Positions 1 through 12,800 of a stretch of 64,000 nt of DNA are shown piece by piece. How positions within the stretch are numbered: the stretch's first letter is position 1; the number at the start of each line of letters is the position of its first letter. The DNA is from Rhyacichthys aspro (lineage: Eukaryota; Chordata; Actinopteri; Gobiiformes; Rhyacichthyidae): the NCBI GenBank assembly GCA_036850595.1, contig CM072155.1, positions 7,938,256 to 8,002,255 of the forward strand, written 5' to 3'. Position numbers and translations under genes: made by a program. The notes under the pieces are model-generated. The model made no database searches, was not told the DNA's origin, and worked only from the letters and a program-made list of their open reading frames with translations.

Positions 1-3000
1 AAACAGTAGACTCCCCTGAAGTTTACTGTTCAAAAATAAAAGGGGTCTTCAACAATGCATCCTCAGGTTATGTATGAGCATCTCTATTCAGCAGAACAAA
101 ACAAACAAAAAAACACAGCTTTTTAAGCAGAAGCCAGACAATGCTCGATCAGACAAAATGAGAAGGAAACTAATAATGGACCTAAGTGCAAAGTGCTGCG
201 CTGCTAAAAGTTGTAGTCTATCGGAAAATGGTGTTTATTTATAACACTCACGGGTTTTTATCTTGTTTGCCACAGTGAACATCTCAGCAGATCAGAGCTG
301 GGCACTGCGAGTGTGTGTTGTGTCTTTCTGCTGGAGCCTGGCTCAGGGCCAAACAGCAATTGGTTTCCATTCTCGCAGGAACAAAAGAGCTGCAATGACA
401 GTCAGGGCGTGTGAGCCTGCAAGTAAGTGAGAGAGAAGGTGGCGGAGGAAAAAAGTGAAAGAATAGAAGGAGGAAGGAGTTGTCGAGATTTCACGTCTCA
501 GTGAGCAGCGAGGACAGAGCGAGAAATGAGTGCAGATGAGAAATAGAGAGGGGAAGAGAAATGGGGGACGTGAAGGTGAAAAACTTTTTTCAGTTTATAA
601 TTAGGCTTTTAAATGGCAATGGACGCTTGGAGGGAGGACTCATTAATTTTCATTTTGATTCACTTAAACTAAATGCTGCTATAGTTTAATGTTAGAACCA
701 AGGGCTGCAATAGTTTAGAGAAGGCCTTACTCTTTCAATTCGAAGATCACAGGATTTAGGCTTATGCTCAAAGCAACATGCACTGATCAACATTAAGCTG
801 TTGTTTAGATATGGCATCTCAGTTTATGTATGTTTGGAGGATGAATTGAACAATTGTGTCTTTGATATTTACTTTTACTTGAGCAGAGCTACTACAGAAT
901 CCATTTCTCTGTTCTACAGTACTCTGACTCCTTGTTCTTTTGTGGCTGGAGTCCACATAAACTCAGCCACAAACACACAAAGAGTTCTTTTCTTCCTTCT
1001 CCATCTCCATATCAATGGCAGGGGGACAATCAGCGAGCTGGTTCACACACATACACGCAGCTTCCTCCGGCCTTTCCCTCTTCTCCTTCTCCTTCCTCAG
1101 GCGTTTGCTCACGGACTCGCCAACACAATTACAGGACATTCTGCAAGGAGAGTGTCACTGGGACTTTCCTTTATGAGAACTGAAGCAATATGACAATCCT
1201 GATGCAACTGTTACTAAATTATTACTATTACTGAAACAATTTAACAATGATACATGCATATGAAATTGTAATATTTATATCTGTCTTATAGAATAGCATA
1301 CTATTGCAGTTACAATTGTCTTGAAAGTCTGGATAATGCAGTTGTTGTTAGTTTAGTAAAGATACATGTGTGTGCTAATCTGTAGTATAACAGTGCAACT
1401 CATTTGCAACTTTTCAGGATGTTCAGTAAAAGTAACAAAACGCAATTATCATTTATTTAATAGTTCAAATATATAATAGTTTAATAGTACGTGGTCAGCC
1501 TTTAAACTGGGACGTCTTGAAAATGTCAACATTCCTGTCCGTCAGCCCGGGTGCTTGTCTGTTTCTAACTTTAGCAGCTGTCATCATCGTGCTTCCCAGC
1601 CTCGAGTGACACACATTTAGACCAAGTGTTATATGTTTAAGCCTAATTAGTACAACACTTAATGTATCCAATCATCTTGTTTAGCATGTCATCTGCCTCC
1701 ATTTTCCCTGTGACAAATATGATATGCACTGCAGGAAACTACTCCAAACGAATTAGCGAGTTTGTATAGAAACGTGTGTATGTTTGTGTGAAGGCGCATG
1801 ACTACAGTGTGCGTCAGAATGCCCTGCTTTTATTTTGATGACAAGACAGCACGCCAATTTGCATGATTCCCATAACCGCCCATGTTTTCCCTCCCCTTTA
1901 CGCATGTTAATAAGCTGTTGCCATGGAGATGCTAATTAAACAGTATGTTGCACACTCACCCAATCAAGAGTACAAGGGAATGTAGGCATCAGAGCTCCTC
2001 AGGAATGACCAAATTTTACACAAATCAACGTGCAAGAATATGTTAATGTGAGTAGCTACATGAGAAAAGTCAAATAACTAAGATTTAAACAAGAATACAC
2101 AGAGCCACATATAAGGTGTCTAGACAGTGCAGTCGTCGGCCTGCCCTCTAGCTGAATGTGTTGATCATACAAATCAGCAATGTGCATGGCCTGCGTAACC
2201 CTGGAGGAAACACTGAATCATCCCTGAGTCTGCTGCCATGCACACATCAGCACTGCTCGCCTGTTTTCTCTCACACACACATCACAGCGGGCCAGTGTTC
2301 CGCAGTAAAACTAGATAGTCTTAAAATGAACTATGTGTGGTATTTTGGCAGTAAAATATTCAGAAGTATAATCAAAATACAAGTCAGATGGTATCTCAAA
2401 GATGTCAATATACAGAGAGAAAAGCGTAATACTTAGGGTAGGGTTGTTGTATCACTTTGTAACACTAGATGGAGTCAAGAGCAAGTGCTATGCTCAGGTC
2501 CAGATAGTGTGACAGGGGCAGGTATACACCAGTGAACAGCTTTAGGAATATATTGTAGTCATGTGGCGTTAGGGAATCAAATGTGTAATAATGAAAGTCA
2601 GGCAGCCTAAACTGAATTAAAAATAGTGATGACTTAACCTACTTGACTTGACCTATAAAAAGAAAAAAAAACCTAAATGTTGTGTCATGTTATTTGAGAG
2701 AGATTGTCAATGTTTTGCCTTTCACTAAAAGGTCTTCTATTTTTGTAACTATACATTTTTAGTTCTTTAGAGTATGTGACCTCTGAAGTCATTGAAACAA
2801 CTTATTTCGACTTAAGTGTAATGTTATATAATCAAAAGGCAATGCTAAATGTATGTATAAGAATGCACATGGGATAAGGAGATGAAAGCAGCAGCAGTGA
2901 GATGAAAGGAGATTGGATTTAAATCTGCTCTTAAACCCAATAGGGCAACATTAGCCCTTGGCAAAGACCTACACTGTCTTTCCTTCTCATACACAGGCTG

Positions 3001-5411
3001 TGGGCAGACAGAGATGCTCATTGTTATTCTGTACACACTTGTGGTCACAGACAGGGCCAGGCAGGAGCACACACAGACACACACACATTCACACTGAGGC
3101 TCTGATGTTGTAATGACACATTACAAATGCTAAATACCATACCAGATTAAGAAATACAAAAGAGAGTCTGATTTGCATAGACACAATCACACATACAGCT
3201 GCCAGTGCTGGGGCTTGTAGAAACTCTCACATACACATTCCTTCAGTGCCAGACTAACATCTGCCACAAATAGAAGCACTCTTTTCAAAGTAAGGTCTCC
3301 TCCTGGCACTGCACAAAACAAAAAGGGCAGAGGCTGTCTGACTAACTGATGCAAATACTTGTTTGACATATACGTAATGACTCATTTAAATCCTGCATAC
3401 TCACAATAGCAGCCTTTAAATCTTGGCAGCCGGAGTAACTGATTGACAAACATATTTCATTTTGACTTGTTATTTCTCTGTTCAGTCGGTTTTATCACAA
3501 ATCTCCACTAGAGGTCACTACACACACGACTGACTGAGGAGCCTGCTGAGTCTGTCAAAAATCATGCTGGAGTCTCTAAGTGCAGTGTTTACCCAGCTTG
3601 GTTTGTCTTGTCGTATTTGAGTTGTTTGAGCTTGACAAAATGGCCGATAGCTTTGCACTACAGCTGACCTCTGACCCTCCACTCTGACCTCTGGTGTGTC
3701 TCCTGGACCCATATTAGCTCTGCTTTTGTTAAATGTATGTTAACCTTCTAGGGAAACTAGGGAAACAGCACAAGTATGTATTTTAAATGGATTTTAGTGC
3801 TGCATGGCATTATAAAAAGAACTATTTTATTATAATTAGTCTTTACTATTGACCCAAACTTTTTAGTGGATATGACCTTTTCAATCTAACCCCATCATAT
3901 AATTATTAAAAGCACATGGTCTATTACAGATCTGTTTTTGTCGTGGCCCAAAAATAAAAGCTAGTACAATCACCTTTTAAAACCCAACCTACTATTTTAA
4001 TGCACCACTAATACTCGTCTTGTAATTGCATCCATATGATTTACTTCACACAGAGTTTCCCACTCTGCTGATTAGTTGGCACACTTCACAACAAAGACTA
4101 AAGTAAGACGTGAGTTATTCAAAGGCACGCACAGACAGCAGGTCCCAGTCTGTCGGTGGCCATGAAGATGTAAAGACACACACAAGTGCTCGCAGCTGCC
4201 ACCGGCTCCAAACAAGCCAATCTGCATATAGCCCCGCACCAGCAGACGAGCCAACAAACAGCTTGGTCTTCATCAGGCTGGGTTGGCACGGCGCCCTGAG
4301 ACGTCGGCACACATCACGGGCACAAAGGAGGGCAGGGAACACAGAAGGAAAAGACAAAAAAAAAAAAGACTAAAGGCTAAAACAAGCACAAGAGGGAAGA
4401 AACAAAGCGCGACTGATGGCAGGACGATAGTAGATAAATAAAAGAAGGAGAAATGTGGAAAAAGCGTACCTTGGTTCTGATCGAGACTGGAGAGCAAGAG
4501 GGAATGGTGCTCCTGAGTGCTACTGAGTCCACATGTCTGTCCCTCTGCCTGTCTGGAAGTCTGGGTCTGATGTGTCTGTCTTGTCATTTTACACATGCAC
4601 TTGGGTGGTACAGGCTCAGTGGGGAGGCTTTCACACCTCTGTTCTAACCATCTTTGCCTGCAGTTTTGTAAATCGCTCTCTTTTTCTGATTTCAGATTGA
4701 AAGAATTTCTTGTTCAACACTGTGGCGCCGTTTTGTTTTTGCAGCACAGTAAAAAAAAGTGAACAGTAAACTATTACCAATCTAGCTGGAAGAATTTTGA
4801 AATCGAGCCCATGAAAAAAGCGGAGGCAGGTGTGTGATCAGGAGCCCGTCAATTCTAGCAGCCATTTTGTGTAACACTTCACAGAACTCAACAATCCAAA
4901 GACAGGTCATACTTTTTTTTATTATATAAAAGGTGTCTGACTGACCGTTCATCTCGTTGTGTCTTCAAGCGAAGACGTGAGCCAAGTCCAATGTCCTGTT
5001 ACCAGCAGATTTGGATGCCATCATGCCTTGGCGCGACAACAATTGACTGCAGTCACATCCCCAAAAACAGAAAAAACAGAGAAATTGGATCGCTGCCATG
5101 TCTTTCTTGTTGTGAGTTAATGAGGCAAGAAAAGCAGGGACACACTTCGAGCACAGACAAAACACGACAAAAAAACCCAACAGAGTGTGTATTGATAATA
5201 TGTTTTTGAGCATTACCTCACATGTGTTTTTTGAATAGATACTATTGTTTAAGCCTTCTTACCTGGTATTTGGTTGCATGAGGGGGTCGAGAGATGTTCA
5301 CACAGTGCAGAGCTGCAAAAGATGACAACCGACTGCAAACAACAGAGATTTAACGCTTGTTCCAAAATATTATATCGGAATAACTCTAAACGGAAAAATA
5401 CACTTATTTCA
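1..5411. other. Intergenic region downstream of rbbp6
   Basis: No exon or recognisable protein was found on either strand. The open frames here are short, overlap one another in different frames and match no family I know. The stretch holds AT-rich DNA, a short A-run near 4356-4367 and one motif-dense patch around 1855-1940 listed separately. In the human locus the next gene in this direction is TNRC6A, but nothing resembling it is visible, so it would lie beyond the left edge. Confidence 0.7.
1917..1930 (+). promoter_or_regulatory. Putative RFX X-box with adjacent homeodomain sites
   Basis: GTTGCCATGGAGAT matches the palindromic RFX X-box (GTTGCCATGGMAAC) at 12 of 14 positions. It is followed within 10 bases by a TAATTA-type homeodomain core (about 1933-1938). 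The cluster sits in otherwise featureless intergenic DNA and could be a distal enhancer. This is a motif match only; binding is inferred. Confidence 0.35.
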
Positions 5412-5881
5412 TTTATTTCCTTCAAAACAGGAAAAACTTACATTTTGTACTTTGGCAAATTATATCCATCCAGCAGCTCGGAGTTTTAAATTAAACATTT
5501 ACAAAATAGTAATAAACTAAAATCAAACAAAGGATTGATATTCTTAATTTGAATATTCACATTTTCAAATGGATTGCAAATCAATAATCTGAAGAATGCA
5601 CTTTAATGCCCTCGTGAGACTTGACAGTTCTCTTGTCAGATGTGTCCGAAATACATGAACCACAGCCCTGAGCAGGTCATAAGCAGGTACAAATTCTCTA
5701 CTGTTTCATCATAAAGTGAAATCAAGTTTCTTTAAAAGTGCTTTTCTCAACAGTGTGATGTACATGTGATATAAGAGATTGATATAAGAGATATAAGTGG
5801 CACACAAAGAAACCATGAAACTAAGGCAAAAAACAGGCACTTGGACAGGAAAAACGTCATTCAAGTATATTTTTTTCATTG
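5412..5881 (-). other. rbbp6: rbbp6 3' untranslated region with candidate poly(A) signal
   Basis: This is the stretch after the rbbp6 stop codon. On the minus strand an AATAAA hexamer (plus-strand TTTATT at 5412-5417) lies about 465 nt downstream of the stop and is the first clear canonical signal. The region is AT-rich and has no coding potential. The true cleavage site cannot be fixed from sequence alone. Confidence 0.5.
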
Positions 5882-6881
5882 TCAGTCAAGTTGAGAATAC
5901 AGTGGAGTTATAAGAGTCTCTTCACTGCAGTCCTCTTGTCTTCCATCTTTGTTTTTCTTCTTCTTAGATGTCTTTATTTCATCAGGAGTGCTGTATCTCT
6001 TCTCCCTTCTGTGTGTATTTTGTCTGTTCTTGTCTCTCCTCTGTTCATTCTTGCTGTCGAGGTGGCTTGTTGATGAACTGGTGCCACTCTCTGGATCTGC
6101 CTGTCCCTCATCTCTAGTCTGTCTGTTCAGCTCGCACTCTTCAACCATCCCTTCCTCTCTTCTGTCATTTATCATTCTTTGCTTCCTGTTCTCCGAAGTC
6201 ATCCCTACGCTCGACTCTGCAGTAGGTGTGGCTGGATGCTGGCTTCTGTGGGTCCAGTTCTGTCCACTTAACCCTGGACTATCTTCTCTAGATGTTTTTT
6301 CTCTGCTCTGAGAGTGAGAATGTAGTGAAGTCCAACTTGAGTATTGGCTCAGTGTTGGATCTTTGTGACTATTTTGATGGTGATGGTGTGAATAAGCATT
6401 TGATTTGTTGGTTTTGCCGATCCACTCTATATCTAGCTCTATGTTTATGTTCCTTTGGCGCGGGTTTCTTTCTCTGCTCCTGTTCTCCTCTTGATCCCTG
6501 TCCCTGCACTTTTTCTTTACTTCTAGAATGGATGTGAATGCTTGGCTTGAACTAGATGAATATTTTCTGTAGAAAGTGCTAGATTCCCTTTCCTTGTTCT
6601 CTCCTCTCTCCTCCTTGATGCTGTCATGTTGTTTTCTGCTCTCTCTTTCTCCGTCCCTGCCTCTCTCTGTCTTTTTATTCCCCTTTCTGTCAAAGTCAAA
6701 GGTGCTGTGAGTTTGTTTGCCACTAGAGGGCACTGCAATTCTATCTGAACTGGTGCTGATTTCTAGTTCCTCGTCTTTTTCTGTCTCTACTAACCTCATC
6801 CTTTTTGGCTGGCTTCCCTTTTCTGTGTAACTTGTAGGAACTTTCGCTTGTTGTTCCGGCTCGAATGCATTCCTCTCATTT
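5882..6881 (-). CDS. rbbp6: rbbp6 coding exon 18 (terminal, charged tail)
   Basis: Encodes residues 1102-1434: a Ser/Arg/Glu/Lys-rich tail with a KTSKKKKNKDG block near the end, finishing LITPLYSQLD. The acceptor used is ccattccag, in phase with exon 17. Another AG 14 nt upstream (exon start 6895) would shift the frame to a stop after about 33 codons. Mammalian RBBP6 ends in a long Lys-rich tract; here it is reduced to one short KKKK block. Confidence 0.87.
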
Positions 6882-9800
6882 CTGGAATGGGGAACCTGGC
6901 AGACAGAAGAGTATGGATATTGTAAATATTGCGTTTAAACACAAATACTGTTTACTACAATACTGGAACAATTATGAAGCATACTGTGAATTGAAATGTT
7001 GTGATTTAACTCTATGTTGTGCTGTCAGATGACAAGGCATACAATATATTTCATCACTTAAATATGCCATGTGTTGCCAGCTTTTTCGACATTGCAACAC
7101 ATGGGGCAGAAAAGGAAAGTTTTGAACTATTCACATTGTGAGCTAAACATTAAACCTTTGCAAATTTGGCCATTCAAACATTAATGTAATCCAAACAAAC
7201 TAACTCAGCCTTCAAGTTATCAGTTTGCAGCTCAAACATTTCAAGGATTTTACGTCGTCTGACATTCCATGACTGGAAAATGAAGTGACAATTTTCCAGC
7301 TTCTCTTGATTTTCCACAAAGAGTGAAAAATCCTGTCTTGAATTTACTCACTTTATACTCTGAAAAAATACAAAGATATTTTGAACCAGCATAATTACAG
7401 ATACTATATTGAAACTGATATGTGTACACTGTAATGTCAAAGTTAAGGATATGTTTGACAAAAGGCTCTAAGATAAGCATGCTTTGAAGTCAATTTACAA
7501 CATGTATAGTGAGAAGAAAAGTCTAAATCAAATGATGGGGCCACAATTTGCCTTCAGTAAGTATCAATATTTGTACATTTGAACTCAACAGCTTTAAACA
7601 TATGGATGTAGGCTCCTGAAATCCTTCTGTCTCAAAGTATTCCGTCCTTACAGCGTTTCCTAACACATTCCTATAACCTTTGCACAGTAGTGTATGTATA
7701 TATTACTGGGACAGACCTGTACAAGCTCATTGTGTTTCTCCAATGATCTGCTCTTCATGTATTTCTCCAGACACTTCACCCCTGTCATGCTCTTCTGGTG
7801 TTCCTCACAGCTCACACTTTGCCATCTTCCCAATTTAGAGCTGCATTCACACAGAATAAGAAGTTGAATTAAAGAAAAAAATGCAGTTATTTGCAAGAAG
7901 AAGAAAAATGGTTCTGACCTGCTGTGGTCCAAGTCTGTGTTTGGTCTCTCGTTATGGTCTCTGCTCCTTTGTGGCTCAAAAGTGCTTTTTTCTTGCTCTT
8001 CACAGTTAATTTCCTCCTCCTTCTCTTCTTCTCCTTCTTTAATGCCGTCCTCTTCCACTCCTGTAAGGGCACACTGCCATAGGTCTGAATCCTCTTCTAC
8101 GCCCGCCTCATCTTCAGCAAATGTCTCCCACGAATAATTTTTCTCATCACTCATCTCTTCGTTGATTTTTTCTTTGTTTATATCATTATCTGTTTGACTG
8201 TGAACCTCTCTTTCTTCCTTTTGAATCTCAAAATCTTGAATCGTTTCATTTGATTTAGCTTCAACGGCTTGTTTATTGATAGTCTTCTGGTTCCTTTTGA
8301 CGTCCAGGTTTATGTTGATGCTTATCTTTTTGTGTGGTTTCACCTTCACCCCACCTTCCCAGACATCCTCCTCTGTGACAGGTTGAGGTTTCCAAACTGC
8401 TTTCTTTTGCTTTTCTCTTTCAAACACTTTTGGGGAAAGGTCAGTTTCAAGACTTGGAGAAGTTTCAGTGAGAATATTCTCCCTTTGATTTCTCTGCATT
8501 TCCTCATTCTTTCTCTTTCTGTTCTTGCCTGACCTCGAGTCTTGCGATTTGCTGCGTCCAGTCTGTCTGCTTCTATTTGCGTCGATGCTGCCTGCCTCTT
8601 GACTGGCCTTCACTTTGTGCTGCTTCTCCTCCTTCTCCCTCCACCTTTTTCTTTCTTTCTCTTTATCTGACATCTTTGGTTCTTTCCTTTTTCTGTCGTA
8701 ACCTTTACTCTTTAAATGTTTATCTGTTTTTTTGGAAGCTGGCTTTAAGATATTGCAGTTTTCAGTCTTGTGCATCTCACCTTCTCTGTCTTCATTTTGA
8801 TTCTTGTCCACATTTTTGTGCTGGTAAACTTTTGACAACTCTTGGGATGGCCCTGAGCAACTCTCACTGGATGACTGTGTTGGGGTGGAATGGCTGTCGC
8901 TGTGCGATGTGGAGGGTGTGGAGCGGCTATCGCTGGACAACTGTGAAGGTGTAGAGCTGCTTTCAGAGGAAGGTGGGGAGCGGCTGTCGCTGGATGGGGG
9001 TGAATGTCCCGTATTGTGTTGGCTCGGCCAGTGATGCTGCGGAGGAGGTGGAAGAAGCGGAGGTGGCAGTTGCTGAAAGTGGTTGACGAAGCTGTTAAAA
9101 TACTTATCACACCACTCTTTGTAGTCCTGCTTCCATCGCAGGTAAGTATCTAAACCCCACTCTGGGCCTTCTCTCAGGGAGCTCCCCGATGTGTAGGAGT
9201 GCTCCCCTTTTCTTCTTGAGCTGCTGCTGCTGGATGTGGACCTCTTGCTGTGATGCCGGCCATGGTGGCGATTCTTGCGCTGATCTGACGGCGACTTGGA
9301 CCTGGAATGGTGACGTGACCTTGGAGAAGATGATGAAGAAGGGGTTGGGGAGTGGGAGCGCTTGTAGCCATAGCCGTAGGAATGGGAGGAGTGAGAGCGG
9401 CTGGAGAAGCCTCTGTGACTGGTGTAGGGTGAATGAGGCCTAAAAAAAAAGACACTTATTAGTGTATTTTATATCATCTTTTCAGGGTTAACCTCATTCT
9501 GAAATAGCAACAATTGAACTTAGGCTCATTAAACTTACTATTAAACTATTAAACTTAGACTGCATTGAAAAAAATTCCCTGAGCACATTGAATATGAAAT
9601 AGTTTTTTTTTTTTTTATCATACATAGGATATTTTAGAAAGGAAATGCAGAGAATACCTGGATCTACTTTGGGATCTAGAGTGAGGTGATCTGCTAGACT
9701 TGGACTTGGACTTATAGGACTGAGAGGAGGTGCTGTATGATGATCCTCTGTGAGGTGTCCTGAGAAAACCAACAGTAGGAGTTATTCATTTTTTGCTGCA

Positions 9801-12800
9801 ATAATTTTAAAAATTATTAATTGAAGTATTTAAAATTAGCCCAATAAATTATAAGAAAGCAATGTTTTTATATCCAATAAGAGATAGGACCTCAGCAAAC
9901 AGGCTGTCAAGCAAAAACTAGAGGTAGTGGATAAATTGTACTTTACTCGACACCCACATGGATGTTTGTTCAGTAAATACTGTACTCAGGTTTTTTGGGG
10001 AAATTACTGTTACTGCTTTGGGGTAACAAAGCAGAGTGAAATCCAATGGTTGCAAAACACACGGAAAGTCTTATACACCTTTGTCCCCTTTAACAATATT
10101 CCCCTCTACACAACCGAGAGGCAGCCTAAGAATATTTCTTCCTGATATTGGATTAATTAAAGTGTGTGAAGTATTGGGCCATGATGCATTTTATATACCT
10201 TTCCTTGTTCCTTCTGTGATACATGAACCACTCTTTGGGGACGAGTGCAGGCACAGAGGAGGTGGAGGATGAGGTGAAAGAAGGGATGGGTGCCCTCTGG
10301 GGACTGGGCCCAGGAGTCCAGGGGGGTGTGGCAGTAGAGTAACCAGGAGGGTAACTGCCTAGAGGCAGCTGCTGCTGCACTGAGAGGTATGTTTGGATGT
10401 GGGACGGGGTAATACAAGGAGACTGAGTGGGTGAGTATGTGGATGAGATTGGATGATGTGTGCTTATTGTCGTCCAGCCTTCACTTTGAGTTGCTGAGGT
10501 GGATCTGTGGGAAACAATAGGGTGCTGAAATAACACAGTATGTGGACATATTATTAATCACACAAACAGATTTTTTCTCACCTGTCCCAGCAAGGTGTCT
10601 GCCCAGATTGTGAAGCTGAACCTGAAAACATATTTGGCATTGCAAAACAATATATTTATATAATTTTATTTAAAAAAATAATAATGAATCATTGTGTTTT
10701 TATGTTTGTCTCACTTGAATGGGAAGTATCTCCCACTGCAGTTTGTGTAACTGAGGTAACCTAAAAAGCAACATAACAGATTGTATATGTGGAAACGTAT
10801 CTGCAGTGTATCGTCTGAATGTATGTTGTGTTCCTCACCAGTGGTATAGGCTGTGAGTGAGCAGCAGTGGGGTCTGTGTTTGAAACCTGAACAGAGGGGG
10901 CTGCTGCTGGAGCGCTCTTTGTCTTTATATCGGTCTCCCTGGGTAAACAACACATCTTTGTTACACATAACTCATGCACCAAATGATTAATTTACCTACA
11001 TTTTAAAGCAATAAAACAGCAATGATGTGCAAGATATTTGCTATACTCTCAAGTGCTTACCTATCAGGTGTCTCATCGTGGCTTTTCACAACAACTAGGG
11101 AGGTGCTAGGTGCTAAGAGAGTTGAGTCAGAGCTTGTAACAGTAGGTATATCTGCTGCCTGAGAGAAGACATATAGTAGAAGATATATTGATCTATAGTA
11201 AGAGTTCATAGGTACCAAAAATAGTTACAGTCTTTTATTGGAAGAAGTAGCACTGAACGAACCAAAAATCATCTCTCATCATGAACAGAAAACTGTATGT
11301 GTTTGCTTGCTTCAACACATTATTAAGAAGTTTACCTGTGACTTCTGAGGTTGGCTCTGTGAGTAAACAGGCGGCGGAGTGGGTGCAGGACTTGGAGTTG
11401 AATTCTGAGACTCTGAAGTGCTAGATGTTTTTTTAAAGCTTTGTGTGTAACCTCGCTCCTTTTTAAAATTATTCACAGCCTGGATGGAAAAGATAAAGCA
11501 AAATAAACTGTAGTAGTCAGGAAATTTTTCAAACAAAGCTACATAGATAAGGGGAAAAAGTTATCAAGTCACCTGACGGAGGAATTTATTGGCTATCAGT
11601 GTATCAGGGGAGACATCTGATTGGTTACAAGTAGGGCAAACATGGTCCTCTGAATCCAGCAGAGCCGTGCGGACACCTGAGCCATAGATGTAGGAATAAA
11701 TAGGAGAACTGTTGTGATGTATGTGTTTCTTTGTCACTTACAGTCATCGCAGTAGCTGTTTCCACAACAGGGTATGACCACAGCATCATTCAGCAGGTCG
11801 CGGCAGATGAGACAGAGGAGTTCATCAGGTGTTGGATTATCTGCAGGCTCTTTCGGTTGCTGCTCCTGAGAGACACTCTTCTTCTTTCTCACAGCGTATG
11901 CTTCACTAAGCAACAAAAAGTATTCAAATCACAAAAAGGTTTTCTCTGTCGAAGTTGTCTGTATTTTACAATTAAAAGACTGTTGATGATTGTTTACACT
12001 CACGCATCAATGGCAGGAATAGCGTATAATCCAGAGTTGGTTAACATGGCTCCCTTTATAGTGGGGTCATCCACTTCCACCATGAAGGAACGAGGAATAC
12101 CGGTGCTCTTCTTAATCTTCAGGGAAGGCTCAGCGTTTTTATCTTGCTGTCACACACACATAAAAACAAAATTAGCCCCCAAAGGATGTTGGAAACAGCT
12201 TTCACCTGGAGGTACAGTTTATCTAGCTCTGTGCTTACATTGCTTATGGGGCAGTTTCTGATGTGGTGTCCCGTAGATCCACAGCGATAACAGGTGTAAT
12301 TTGCAGGGAGAGCAGCACCACACCTCTTGTAGCTATCAAAAGATATACTATATTAGAAGCATTTAGAAAAATATAAAGGCATGAATGATGCATGACTAGG
12401 AAGGACAAAACATGAATCTTAAGGCAAGACATAAACACATTTTCAACCTTAATATTTTCTTAAGTAATTAATTTTCATTATAATAAAGCAAAGATTCCCA
12501 AAGAGTGGGCAAGGATTGAAGAAATGACTCACTTTGTGTTATCATAGCAGGACTGATTCATCATGACTTTGATCTTATCTTCCTCTGAGACATCAGCGTT
12601 AGCAAGGTTAGCCATCTGCATGCACACACAAGCATATGTATAGAAGCATAAGACGACAGGTCAAAGATGAAGAGAGGGTTTCATGAAAGTGAGCAATATA
12701 TGTCTTTCTAGCACATATTTTAAATACTATCAACTGAGATCAAAGATACCTTTGAGAAAAAGGGCAAGACTCCAGGGGTTTTCTGATCATCCACCGGCTA

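Noticed and set aside
5949..6537. Plus-strand open frames opposite rbbp6 exon 18
   Set aside because: Antisense shadows of the Ser/Arg/Lys-rich coding strand.
7660..7918. Continuation of the rbbp6 exon 17 frame
   Set aside because: Composition changes abruptly to Phe/Leu-rich, and a GT donor in phase with exon 18 precedes it, so it is read as intron.
8269..8954. Plus-strand open frames opposite rbbp6 exon 17
   Set aside because: Antisense shadows of the charged rbbp6 exon.
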